A DNA stretch of 64,000 nucleotides from Tetraselmis striata (Eukaryota > Chlorophyta > Chlorodendrophyceae > Chlorodendrales > Chlorodendraceae). The translations under genes and the position numbers were made by a program. This document shows, piece after piece, positions 1 to 10,526 of the stretch (position 1 is the stretch's first letter; every line of letters begins with the position of its first letter). Location: NCBI GenBank assembly GCA_006384855.1, contig VCJN01003482.1, positions 1-64,000 on the forward strand, given 5' to 3'. Under the pieces are notes generated by a model, which saw nothing but the letters and a program-made list of their open reading frames with translations, made no database searches and was not told the DNA's origin.

Positions 1-509
1 ACGTCGTCCTTGACTACATCGTCCCCGCCGTTCTCCCCTTCACATGGCGCATGGTTCTTCTTCGGCCACATCGCCCCCCTCATACAAGACTCACCAGCGG
101 TGGCCCTTCCTGTGCCCCCTACGTGACGTGTCGCTACCCCCGCTTCGTCGTCAATCTGCCGCTCTTTCCGTTCGCTCTTCCCTGGAAAACCCAGATTCAA
201 CTTGAAATGGATGATCTAAAGTAGTTTATGGGGTTTCCTCTTCGCCTACTCGCGTTCCGACTACATGTGCCGCTGAGTGGTACGGGTTACTAGTTTACCC
301 GTCGCTGCGCCATCTTTTTGTGCAGCACGAGTATACATAAAAGCCGCAACAACTAAGCGTGCCATCTTCCAGTTTCGATGTGTTCCACACTACAGCCCCC
401 CCCCCCCCCCCTAGACTTCGTCTTCTCTCCACGCTTTGAGTGAACCTTCATGCCAATTTCGGCTATTGTCCGTGTAAAACAAATTGCGCGACCTTTATGG
501 CAGAACCAG

Positions 510-570
510 ACTCAACTTGAAATTGGAATGACTAGCCGGAATGCAGTGTCATTCCAATTTCAAGTTGAGT
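510..570. repeat. Perfect 23-bp inverted repeat (hairpin)
   Basis: Bases 510-532 and 548-570 are exact reverse complements, separated by a 15-nt loop (533-547). A related but imperfect copy of the arm (core TCAACTTGAAATGGATGA) lies near 196-213. The size fits a foldback transposon remnant or a small-RNA precursor. Which of these it is cannot be told from sequence alone. Confidence 0.85.
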
Positions 571-758
571 GGACGAGAAACGCCGCGAGTGCATTATTCA
601 TATTCGGACAGATTCCGTGCATTTTTACTACATGGCGGTAAGATCCCGGAACATGACTTGCTGTCCATGCGGCTATATATATATTATATTGGTGCGCACA
701 CCGGTAGTGTCGCGGGCGCGCGGGCGGCCGCCTAGAAACCTCCCATCGTAACGGAATT

Positions 759-817
759 CCGAACAGCGGTGGGGTTTTAGGGATTTAGGGTATCAGGGTT
801 TCCGAACAGCGGTGGGG
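759..817 (+). repeat. Telomere-like insert flanked by 16-bp direct repeats
   Basis: A 27-bp stretch at 775-801 made of TTTTAGGG, ATTTAGGG and a degenerate TATCAGGG unit is flanked on each side by the same 16 bases, CCGAACAGCGGTGGGG (759-774 and 802-817). Short telomere repeats bounded by a target duplication are a known scar of double-strand-break repair that captured telomeric DNA. The repeats are plainly present; the mechanism is inferred. Confidence 0.75.
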
Positions 818-2254
818 ATGGTGCTATGGCCGGGCCTTTGCGTCGGCTCGCAGACTTGTTGTACGCATGGCGGGGACCGCTGAGCACCTGCATGGTCCTT
901 GTCAGGGTGCATGCAGGGGGCGGCTTCGTGGGAAGGGCATGCATGGAAGGATGGGGATGCGGGACGGGAGCACATAAGGGACGAGTTAGTTGGTGCGAAT
1001 GTATGTAAATACCATAACGCGCGCGTAATTCCGTATCGGGTAATGACAAGGACGGAAGCCGGTTCGGTTACAATATGAAAGTACGTATATAATTCCATGC
1101 ATTCGAAGTAAGACCGTTGAGTTAGTGCCGATGCGCACCACGGTACTGTCTTGTCGCAACTCGAACGGGTACCTCGTACTGCGACGGGTAAGGAATGAGT
1201 GCATGTAGAGGTAGCGACGACATGGCGTCATCTGTGCATGAAAGAGTGTGCATGGGGGTGGTGGTGGGGGGGGGGGGTGCGTGCGCGCTTGTAGTGGCCA
1301 TGTGTGGCGGTGCTGGCGTTGCATGTAATACCGTGTGCGGTGAGGGGGGAGGGGATGGCAGATGCTGCACTGAAACGTTACGACAGTCAGTGTACGTGGC
1401 AACACAGGGACCGGGGTGGCATGCAGTCGTACATGATTGTGTGAGTAGGTAGGTGCCTTTAGGCGCTCGGCCACTGAGGGTGGGCCGGCATCTGGAAGTG
1501 CCACGCGGGTGAGTTGGCATTTGGTGTGGCGGACTGCCGGACTTTGAGTCGGAATTAATATAACGTGATGGGCCCTCCTCCGCCCCTTCCAGCCGCGTTT
1601 AATATAAAATGAATCCGCCTAGATTTCCCAGTCCGGTCCATCTTGTCTGCGTGATCCGCGTCCCCGGTGTCGAAATCGATGTACAGTACACACATTGCCT
1701 CGTATGTTCCGCGTGCCAGCGTGTCGGCCCGTGGTGCGTCGTTTCTCGTCGAAATCGAAGTGCGCTCATCATTCATGCTCGATTCGAGACGAGTAGACGA
1801 CGAATAACGCACGGGCCACTACGGGCACCTGTGTTTGACGACTTCTTGTCCGCCTTATTATTCATAACAGCGACTATTATGCGCGACGGTTCGCCTCCGC
1901 GCATATCATGATGCATCTTCGTATCCGTCGAGTAGTGTGCCGCGCTCGATGTCGGCGCAGCATCATGCCTCGGCGCAGGGAACGCATTACAGTTCTACAA
2001 AGACGGGAGCCATCCCTCAACGACGGCACCGACTGCGCGCCATAATTACTCAGTGCTATTGTCAGCAAGCCGTCGTCGCGTCTCCGACAGCTAAACACTT
2101 TGTTCATAAGTCGCTCCGCGTGCGACATCGTAAGAATAAGACCCTTTGTAGTGCAGAGCAAGTCGAGGTAGATAATCGCCACATACCCTACTTCTCGACT
2201 TGCTTGCTCCACGATCAGCCGGCCGCGCTCCACGACTACGCATAAAGCACCACC

Positions 2255-3998
2255 ATGACCGCCCAGATGGAAACCGATAAGGCTGCAGCCGGTGGCAATG
2301 CCACGGGCAACATGAGTCTCGGCAAGGGCGCATGGGACTGTGACGAGAACAAGCTGATCCCCGCGGACAAGGAGGCGGAGGTGTTCGAAGAGCTGTCAAA
2401 CATGGACATGCCCTTCGAGGGGCTGCCGACTGTCCCGAGGCGCAAGGACATGGATCATATGGTAAACTGAGAACTCCGTGCAATAATGGCGCTGCCGTGC
2501 TTGCTTTTCATTCAGTCATTCTACGACTGTCGGCACGACAAATAATACATAGGCTTCAGTATGTGCGTAGCAGTACGCCGCTTCCTAGGCCCCGTCATTA
2601 GCGAGTCTCAGTATACTCTACCCGTCGCCCGCCGGTACCTTTAAGACCGGGTATCCTTACCCGTCGGTTCCTTGCAAGGTGCGGAAGGTTTCAGCACCGT
2701 AGTAAATATACCTCTTATTAAACCCTAAACCTGGTGCCGCAGGCCTTCTTTTGCTCCGGCTGCCGCTACCGCGTGACGGCGCACCCGGACTGGACCGTTG
2801 AAAAGGTATGAGACCCCGCCTTTCCACTTTCCAGGGACAAAAACATTTCTACTTCCCCCGTCGGTATTGTAACACTGTATGACAACCCGACGTTGGAGAC
2901 CCTACAAACGACAATCTTTAGACTTTACAGTATATCCGTCAAAGCAGGCTATCATGGATCTATAGTACCGCATGATTGTAATGCGCCTCGGTAAAGCACG
3001 CTCGCAGGATGCCTGCGTGTGCACATGGTTTTCTTATGTGCTCAAAATGAAAATACTGACAAAATTGCGCAGAACAATTCCGATGGGTAGATCGATCAGC
3101 CACCCAGATCAGAACTCACTGATAGCTCTGCCTGATGATGATGTGCGGGACCCTCTGAACGATTATGTTTCCTCCTCCTGCTACTGCGTGACAGGTGAAG
3201 AAAGCGCTGTTTGACGGCGGCATTGCGAGGTCGAACAAGCCGGAAGGCATCAGAAACACGCCTGGCATTCAGCAGTGGAGTGACCTGGTCGGCGCCCGCC
3301 ACACACGCTACTGCCGCGTTCTAGATACAATTACTGTGATCAGAGAGCGCCCAGTGTCACCCATGTCCATCCCACCGGCTGGCTACTGCCAATACTGCCT
3401 TACAGGCGGCGTTTATGTCATGTGCACCGACGTAGTGTGAGCCGGTGATATGCTTTATATCGGACTGATTCACCATTGCACTCTGAGGCTGCGATAAGCT
3501 AGGAGGGTACGGATCGGTATTGGTCTCCTTCCCTGAGCATACACAAGCGAGGTGGCAGCAGCAGCGGTATCTTCACCCGGCTGTACCTTGCAGAATAGAT
3601 TGTCTTCCTGCCTGCATGTGTGATTGCACTATTACCTCAATTACGGGCAAGCAGTTATCAGTAGATACACATGAAGTGAAGCAGTACCAATATCCGATTC
3701 AGATTAGCTGAACTTGATATGTGGCTGCTTGCTATATTTCTCCTGGTCCACTCCGCCAGGGTGGGGTTCACCTGGATGATCATGCGCACAAACACCATCA
3801 CAGATGCTCAGTACCCGTTTGTTTGTGGATCCGGACATGTTGCTACAGGAGCTGATCTACGCTGGCCAGAAGATGGATGACGACTCAAAGCTGATGAAGG
3901 ACTACTTTGTGCCGCCTGGCTGCCAAGCGCTGATTGCCATTGAGAGAGCAAAGCTGGAGCTCGGCAAGCCGGAGATCGACTCTGCGTACTGGAATTAG
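2255..3998 (+). CDS. Small ubiquitin-fold protein (4 exons)
   Basis: Proposed exons are 2255-2461, 2743-2805, 3195-3287 and 3849-3998. All three introns are in phase 0 and the product is about 170 residues. The start is ATG in an ACCATGA context. The first 69 residues are polar and acidic. Residues 70-90 begin AFFCSGCRYRV (a CxxC pair) and run into TVEKVKKALFDGG, which fits the first strands and helix of a ubiquitin fold. The last exon, ELIYAGQKMDDDSKLMKDY followed by VPPGCQALIAIE, matches the ubiquitin pattern 'LIFAGKQLEDGRTLSDYNI...LHLVL'. There is no C-terminal Gly-Gly; the protein ends in SAYWN, so conjugation is unlikely and a ubiquitin-like domain of unknown partner is the best call. 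The 3' edge of exon 3 (donor gtcggc) is the least certain boundary. It is convergent with the HA-repeat gene downstream. Confidence 0.7.
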
Positions 3999-4798
3999 AT
4001 GGGCGCTGTCCTGCATGCTCACCGCGGGGGCTCGAGTAGTAGGGTCGGCAGAGAGTCCGGAGTTGCTGCGCCGACAGGGAAGGTAGTATCACCGCGGGCT
4101 GCCCAGAACATTCAGGTATAAATGCATCCTTTGTATGGAAGCGGCAGCCACATGCAAGCACATGACCGATGTCACGGATGCCTCAGTTCTCACCCTTGGC
4201 TTCTCCCTTTATACAATTGCATCAGTTCCTCGCCATGACATCGTGCAGCTAGGCTGCTACTAGTGATCCATGGCGGGTCGCTGTTGCGCTCAGCAGCCCT
4301 GCAAACACAGAGGCCACGTGCTGCCCGTAGCTGTGTTGGATGGTGGCATGCCGAGTGTGGTGGGGCATGGTTGTCTGCACCGCATCGGGCATCGCCGCGA
4401 CGTCGATCATCACGCAGCATGGCAGCGCATCGCAATTGTTCAGCATCCAACCCAACACAACCCCACACGTGGATCCAGCACCAAAACCCAAACTGTATTA
4501 ACACCCAAACGGCATCCAATCCGACCCACTTCATAGAGAAATTACGACCTGCCCGCATGCACGCGCAAATGCTCATCACCGGCAAGCCGTGGATGGGGTT
4601 TATTTGTTTGCTTACATTGGCCACATTGTTCACATGCTCCGCGGCAATGCTGGATTGCTAGCCACGCAAGAGATGGCATTGCTTCCGCATCAAAGAAGGA
4701 TGTAGTTTGTGCGAAAAGGGGCTGGGGTTGTCCGTGGTGGGTAATCAGGGCCACGTCCGAAGCTGCCCAGGAGCTCTGTAACAGGCGCATCATGCTGC
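3999..4798. other. Intergenic spacer between convergent genes
   Basis: This lies between the 3' end of the ubiquitin-fold gene and the 3' end of the HA-repeat gene on the opposite strand. About 4440-4530 is a degenerate CCAA/ACCC-rich stretch. I see no coding or RNA gene. Confidence 0.55.
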
Positions 4799-6220
4799 TC
4801 ATGCACGGTCCCCAGGGGATGAGCCCCTGCCGCGCCCCACCCGCCACACAAAGCCCACTCCCTGCAGCCGCCTCTGGCGGTGCTTCTTCAGTTTCTGCCT
4901 CCATGCCAGCTGCCGTTGTGTGCTGACCCACCACCCCAGCGGCGGGTTGGGCTTGTATGTCTGCGGCACTCGGCAGTGGCCATGCTCGGCCTTGAAGGCC
5001 AGCAGCTCGGCCAAGCGCTCCTCCCACTGAGCCTCCTGCGCCTCGGTGCACCCAGGGTGACCCTCTTGCAGGCGCCACTCAAAGCCCAAGTCCTCCAGAA
5101 GAGCCACGCGCCCCTCGCCCAGCTTGCCATCGTGGTACGCTGTCCGCTGTCTTCAGACCCATAACCCCAGCGCCGGGCTGTCCTCATACTTTACCGGCAC
5201 CCGGCAGTGCCCCTCCTCGCGCCGGTACTCCTCAAGCTGACCGTACATGTCCTGCCAGTCCGCCTCCAAGGGGTCCCACACAAAGCCCAGCGCCTCCAGC
5301 AGCGCGGCCCGCTCGTCGTCCAGCTTGCCCTGGTGGTACGCTGTCCGCTGTCTTCAGACCCACAACCCCAGCGCCGGGCTGTCCTTATACTTTACCGGCA
5401 CCCGGCAGTGCCCCTCCTCGCGCCGGTACTCCTCCAGCTGTGCGTACAAGTCCTGCCAGTCCCCCTCCAAGGGGTCCCACACAAAGCCCTGCGCCTCCAG
5501 CAGCGCGGCCCGCTCGTCGTCCAGCTTGCCCTGGTGGTACGCTGTCCGCTGTGTTCCGACCCACAACCCCAGCGCCGGGCTGTCCTCATACTTAACCGGC
5601 ACCCGGCAGTGCCCCTCCTCGCGCCGGTACTCCTCCAGCTGTGCGTACATGTCCTGCCAGTCCGCCTCCAAGGGGTCCCACACAAAGCCCTGCGCCTCCA
5701 GCAGCGCGGCCCGCTCGTCGTCCAGCTTGCCCTGGTGGTACGCTGTCCGCTGTGTTCCGACCCACAACCCCAGCGCCGGGCTGTCCCCATACCCCCTAGG
5801 CACCCGGCAGTGCCCCTCCTCGCGCCGGTACTCCTCCAGCTGTGCGTACATGTCCTGCCAGTCCGCCTCCAAGGGGTCCCACACAAAGCCCAGCGCCCCC
5901 AGCAGAGCCAACCGCTTATCGTCCAGTTTTCCTTGCTTGTACTTCACCCGCTGTCTTTGGACCCACATTCCTAGCGCCGGGTTCTCCACATACCTGTACG
6001 GCACCTGGCAGTGCCCCTTCCGCTCCTTGAAGGCCACCAGCTTTTCGTACTTCGCCCACCACCGCGCCTCCGGGACGCCCTCCGACCGCCCCGCCCCGCA
6101 CACCACCGACACGACTCGCCTCCACGGCGCCCCACTCTCCCCCGCCCCGCGGTTCCACACTGCACCCGGCAGAGTCCCGCCCCAGCAGGGCGGCCGCCAC
6201 TGCAAGGGGGCGGACCCCAC
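4799..6220 (-). CDS. Helicase-associated (HA) repeat protein with two in-frame TGA codons
   Basis: Read on the minus strand, one frame carries six tandem copies of a 67-68-residue repeat with the signature W-(x)4-6-L-x-x-(F/Y)-(x)4-GHCRVP...ALGLWV..QR...GKL..ER..LLE..GF.W. This is the HA domain (Pfam Helicase_assoc), usually seen in long arrays in algae and some bacteria and thought to bind nucleic acid. Repeats 2, 3 and 4 are nearly identical. Repeats 4 and 5 each have TGA at the same position (5354-5356 and 5153-5155), directly after ALGLWV, where other repeats have GT or Q. The frame stays otherwise open through repeat 6 to a TGA at 4799-4801. The true start is uncertain: 6220 is a GTG after a CTTGCAG acceptor-like sequence, so an upstream exon is likely. 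The gene may be decayed, read through, or wrongly assembled in its repeats. Confidence 0.75.
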
Positions 6221-6718
6221 CGCCCGCCCGGTGCCGCGCGCTGGAGAGCGGCGGGCTGCACTCGTAACGCAGCGCTGCGGGCGCTGCGCAGCCCGCTGGC
6301 AACCCCGCGCGGGGCCAGCATCGCAGGCCAGGGGTGGAGTTCAACTTCGCAGAGGCTTGGCCGCCGGGCAATGCGGCCGCCGGGGAGCGTGGTGCGGGGA
6401 GCGCTCGGTCTCGGGCTCAGAGTGGTGGACCGCGCTTGGTGTTACGAGTAGCAACCGCCAGGCCAGGCATCAGTGTTTCAAGGCTAGGTTGCCAGGGGTA
6501 TAGATAAAAAATTAAACCGGTACGATCGTACCTGCTCGTACCTGGAATACTGGTAGCGATTGTCCGGCTATATAATAACGCCAAGCAAAGCAGGGGCTCG
6601 CTACTTTGCCAAAAAGATTTCAGATGTCAGACTTACAAAGTTTGGCACTGGGATCAGGCCACACGTCTCGCACGAAAGGGTTGGGAAGGGTGGGTTGCGC
6701 TACGGGTAGCTGGAAGCT

Positions 6719-6976
6719 GGTACATCCCTTGTCCGCTCGGATGAGCGGCCGTCTCGTATGCGAGAGATCCGGGTTCGATTCCTGGCTGATGTATTTCGGC
6801 AATATCGGCCCGGCGTGTCCCGGATTTACCCGGTTGATGCATTATTAGCCCTTCATGGTTCGAATGAGGCAATGGTCCATGGGCTACGCTAGACCTACGA
6901 CTGAAGTTGGCGCAGGAGATCAAGTGCTGGGGCGGCTTCGGCCGACGTCCCGGGGTGAACTTTACTTTTACTTTTA
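6719..6976 (+). mobile_element. SINE-like element, copy 1
   Basis: The 5' part looks like a tRNA: a hairpin TCTCG-TATG-CGAGA is followed by GGGTTCGATTCCTGG, which fits an RNA polymerase III B box (GGTTCRANTCC). The conserved body contains ATTTCGGCAATATCGGCCC and CCGGATTTACCCGG, then a shared 3' end GGGGCGGCTTCGGCCGA, and the element finishes in (CTTTTA)n. Three more copies in the same orientation occur in this window. Flanking duplications were not clearly seen. Confidence 0.75.
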
Positions 6977-6989
6977 GCTGGAAGAATCA

Positions 6990-8407
6990 TCATCGATTCT
7001 ATTTATAACATGTACATCTCAAACGGTATTTTCTGAGCCCTAGGCAGCTTGTTCAAAAAGTAAGACTGCAAGGCAATGGGCTGCTGAGGGTTGACACCTT
7101 TCCATTGGTGGAGAGCAAGCACCCATCTTAAGAAAGTAGAGTATGTGCCGCTCTGTGTGGGCTTCAGAAGATTCATTGCCCAGTCCACCGTAAAAGTAAT
7201 ATTGTTGCCCGGCAACTTGCTAGTAGTCTCTTTAATCAAGTATGAAAAAGATACAGTTGCCATTTGCTCAAACTCATAGAAAGCGGTATGTTGAGTATTG
7301 GGAGAGCAAATTGCTCTCTCACTCATGAGGTCGGCAAACGTTTTGTAAAAGGTAGATGATGTATGTATTCATGCTGTTGAGTGCGCAACGCTCCGCACTA
7401 ATTGTCCACGATATTTCAGTAATAAGTATTAGTTTCAACATGCCAATTCATTTCATACAGTCTGAATATGTGTTGTGTAAAGCACCAGTGTCATGACGCA
7501 ACCTTTCGTTGTCAAAAAAGTGATTTTATGACTTTCAAAGGTGGCAGCTGAGGGTGAAGGCAGTCCATGATGTCAACTTTGTTGACGCATTACCACCAGC
7601 AAACACTTCAGCTTGATAGCTGATATGACATGCCATGTTGTATTGAACAATGCTGTGGTAAGCAAAACATCGGCATGTGCTCTATCATCGGCAATGAAAT
7701 GCTGATTTTGAGTGTCGATGAACCAGCGGATATTGCTGGCATCATATCGACAACATATTGTGGACTAGTAGGTATGTTAGTAGCATCAGTTGCCGCCCCG
7801 TCAGAACTTCGGTGTTGTTGTTGCTCGGCGAATGAGAAAAATATATGTACCTAGTGTTTGGCTTTTAGCCTCGAGTGTGGTGTGCATGTTTGTTTTATAG
7901 TTTCAGAGATATTCCACCGTTCGAGAGCGTATGTAGCCCAACTTTTGATAGCAAGCTGGCCCAACCTATGGGCAGTGCTGTGATACCCGTCGACAACTTG
8001 TCTCCGAGTCAGAAAATTGTGCGGGGTCGACTAGCTCAGTGTGATGAGTTTAGGTCGTAAACAAAAAGGTTCTGTGTCAAATGTCTTTGTCAAAGCACAG
8101 TGCGATGTGCGTGTAGTGTTGAAAACACAGTATGATGTGCGGGCGTTAAAAGCACAATAATATAATGTGCAAGTGTGAGTCGGCAAATGTTGCTGAAAAC
8201 AAGAGGCTTGAGAGCCTTTTCTTACAAAACCACCGTGTTAGCGAGTTGTTATCAGCGACTGCTGGTGCGTGTAATTAAAACAGCCGACTGTGAAACGGTC
8301 CACGGAGCAACACGCAGTATTGTGAGTACTGGTGCTACACTGCTACGGGAAAGTTGTTAACTGGTTTGATGGTGGCTCGTTGGAATGAAAACTTGTCCAC
8401 TTGTGGG
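6990..8407 (-). pseudogene. Decayed coding stretch of unknown origin, AT-richer than surroundings
   Basis: Minus-strand frames here have ordinary protein-like composition. A 107-codon open frame at 7003-7326 contains FTVDWAMNLLKPTQSGTY and LRWVLALHQWKGVNPQQP. Further upstream, about 7560-7760, are NIRWFIDTQNQHFIADD and ADVLLTTALFNTTWHV, followed after a frame change by YQAEVFAGGNASTKLTSW. Stops and frame changes separate the pieces. I do not recognise the family. Composition differs from the GC-rich host exons, so an old mobile element or acquired gene is possible. From about 7900 to 8407 I see nothing definite. Confidence 0.35.
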
Positions 8408-8414
8408 CCGACTT

Positions 8415-8681
8415 TGTTGTGCGTAGCGTCCCTACCAACCTGCCAGCATGCGCGGGCCCCGGCGCGAGCCGGGCAATGTGGGAGGGAGCGTGAAGCACGG
8501 AGAGTGGCTGGTTATAGAGAAGTGACCAGGCATGGGCGCCGCACGCATCTAGGCAGGCGTTGCGATGCCTGGTGCGCGCGCGCATGCCAGTGCGGAGCAT
8601 CAATGAGAATATGCACTAAAGTACTAAGGCACACCCTAGCTACATTGTACATTTGCAGTAGTGTACCAACACTGAGGTCAA
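8415..8681 (+). repeat. Left terminal direct repeat of the 8.4-kb element
   Basis: This is the left copy of the about 267-bp terminal repeat. Landmarks shared with the right copy are CCCTACCAAC, GCGCGGGCCCCGGCGCGAGC, GAGCGTGAAGCACGGAGAGTG and CTAGCTACATTGTACATTTG. It differs from the right copy by scattered substitutions and small indels, so the insertion is not recent. Confidence 0.8.
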
Positions 8682-9468
8682 CACCCCCCCTCAATGTCGC
8701 TAGGGGATGCTCCAGCTAGTGGTCCGGTTGCTGACGCTAGTCGCTAGCCTAGAGGTATCGAGCCATGCCCTGATCTTGGCGTGCATGGTCGGGCTGGCCT
8801 CTTAAGGAATCTAACTGCGTGGACTGTATCCGGACGAATTATTGTATTGAATGTGTTGATTCGCTCAATTTGTCCACAGGCTGTGAACAAGCGGCGCAGC
8901 GGTGCATTCGACGCATTTGACGAGAAGCGCCTGGAGGGGTGCTGCCAATAAAAGTCGGCTCTCCTGCTGCACAATGCGGATCTGCATGACACACTGCTGC
9001 ATGACCAGCAAGTGCAGTCCGCGCTGGCGGCCAAGCTGGCGGTGGCGAGCGAAGCAAGCTTGCGTCGAGTGACGCTTCTCCGGAAATGTTTAGCTCCCGC
9101 CTGCCTTTGGCGTGCTTGTTTGCTGCCCGAATATGTCTTGATCGGCCGAGCCGAGAAACAATGAGTTCGGGCGGGAACTGAAATACGCGGCGGTCGTTGG
9201 CGTCTTGGTAGCTGGCGAGCCCGTACATGCATGGCGGTCGCTGGCGTCATGATAGCCAGCTTCCGGGTGTGCGCTTATTTTGCTGAAGGTGCGCGAACCT
9301 TGAGATTACATTTCCCCGCGAGCGCGACGTGTAGTCGTTTGAGTGTTGAGACCCCTTGGCTGCGGTGATCTCAGTTTTACGTCCAGACGTCCCGCCCAGA
9401 CGGACTTCCTGATAGATCTAGCGTCAGACAACTCTCCCACTACTCTCCCTAGTAGAGGGCCCATAACC

Positions 9469-9737
9469 TGTTGTGCGCATCGTCCCTACCAACCCGCCAT
9501 GCGCGGGCCCCGGCGCGAGCCGGGCACTGTGGGAGGGAGCGTGAAGCACGGAGAGTGGATGGTTATAGAGAAGTGACCAGGCCCGCCTGGGCGCCGCACG
9601 CATCTAGGCAGGCGTTGCGGTGCCTTGTGCGCGCGCGCAATGCTAGTGCGGACAATCATTGAGGGTATGCACTAAAGTACTGAGGCATACCCTAGCTACA
9701 TTGTACATTTGCGGTAGTGTACCAACGCTGATGTCAA
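9469..9737 (+). repeat. Right terminal direct repeat of the 8.4-kb element
   Basis: This is the right copy of the terminal repeat, followed directly by the 7-bp duplication CCGACTT at 9738-9744. Confidence 0.8.
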
Positions 9738-9744
9738 CCGACTT

Positions 9745-10524
9745 TTTTCTCAAAGTGACGAGTCGACACTTTCCAGTGAAAAGCTCAACAAGCGAGTGTA
9801 GTATCAACCCGCGAGCGTGGTGGTGAGGTTTACGAGTAGGAGTGGGCACGTCTCAGACATCAAGCCTAATACACGAGTCGAGTTGTGAGTTTTGGTGGTA
9901 TGGTATGGTGTCTGTGTGTGTGACGAGTTGGTGTTTTAAGAAAGAGGATCGCGAAGCAGATCGGGCAGCACTTCCGCCCATCGGCAGCGGTAATTGACGA
10001 GTTTGGTCGACGACACAGAAAAAGCAAGTGATACGTGCGAAAGATGTCGTTCACTACGTCACGCGCAAGTGTAGTGTGGTCGTCGGTGGGATCGCTAGGT
10101 AGCGAGAGAGTTTGTTGATCGAAGTAGATAAAAGCAGCTAGGGGTAATTACCCTGGTAGAAGCACCAAACGTGGCGATATGGTCGGCTCCAGAGTTGATG
10201 GTGGTGAAAATAAGTGAGAATTGTTTATAGGGTGGTCTACGCTGCGGTATATATATACTCGGCAGTCGGCGGGATGCCACGCTGGAGCTATCACGCGCCG
10301 GCCTGGTTATCAGTCAGCAGTGCAAATGAGATTACATATGAGGCCATTTAGTGAGGCTGAGATCTATAGCCCTAGCATGGTATCCTAACATAGCCGCGTA
10401 CGGCGGAATGTGTAACGTGTAATACACGTCGTATTTAGCCCTGTGTAATTGAAACCTCTGTAATTCCCAACAGTAATATGACCACAATCAAGTCACAGGC
10501 TCCTTTGGCAAGCGAGACCCGAAC
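9745..10524. other. Intergenic, no gene recognised
   Basis: No convincing frame or RNA gene is seen. A short TA-rich run lies near 10247-10258. This DNA forms the left flank of the tandem array that begins at 10527. Confidence 0.5.
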
Positions 10525-10526
10525 TA

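Larger units (their letters stand above)
1..2254. other. Intergenic region, no gene recognised
   Basis: I see no convincing coding sequence here. Open frames on both strands are short, rich in Pro/His/Thr or Gly, and lie across C or G homopolymers (about 395-412 and 1264-1279). The region does hold a perfect hairpin at 510-570 and a small telomere-like insertion at 759-817, each listed separately. The last 100 bases run into the start of the ubiquitin-fold gene at 2255. No promoter element can be assigned. Confidence 0.6.
8415..9737. mobile_element. Short LTR-type element (TRIM-like) with 7-bp target duplication
   Basis: Two direct repeats of about 267 bp (8415-8681 and 9469-9737) are highly similar along their length and start TGTTGTGCG. 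They bound a 0.79-kb interior. The whole is flanked by the same 7 bases, CCGACTT, at 8408-8414 and 9738-9744. Ends near TG...CA and a short interior fit a terminal-repeat retrotransposon in miniature. The interior has no reverse transcriptase. It does hold short plus-strand protein-like pieces such as ADLHDTLLHDQQVQSALAAK near 8970-9045, which might be gag-derived or captured host sequence. No clear primer-binding site adjoins the left repeat. Confidence 0.75.

Noticed and set aside
5153-5356. TGA reassigned to an amino acid
   Set aside because: The GT29, DCAF11-like and NUF2 genes all appear to end at TGA, so TGA is a normal stop here.
5247-6503. 418-codon open frame on the plus strand
   Set aside because: It is the complement of the HA-repeat exon; its repeated Ser/His/Pro peptides merely mirror the minus-strand repeats.
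6719-6800. Functional tRNA gene
   Set aside because: The B box and an anticodon-like hairpin are present, but no acceptor stem closes around them and the same sequence is dispersed with a fixed non-tRNA body; a SINE head fits better.
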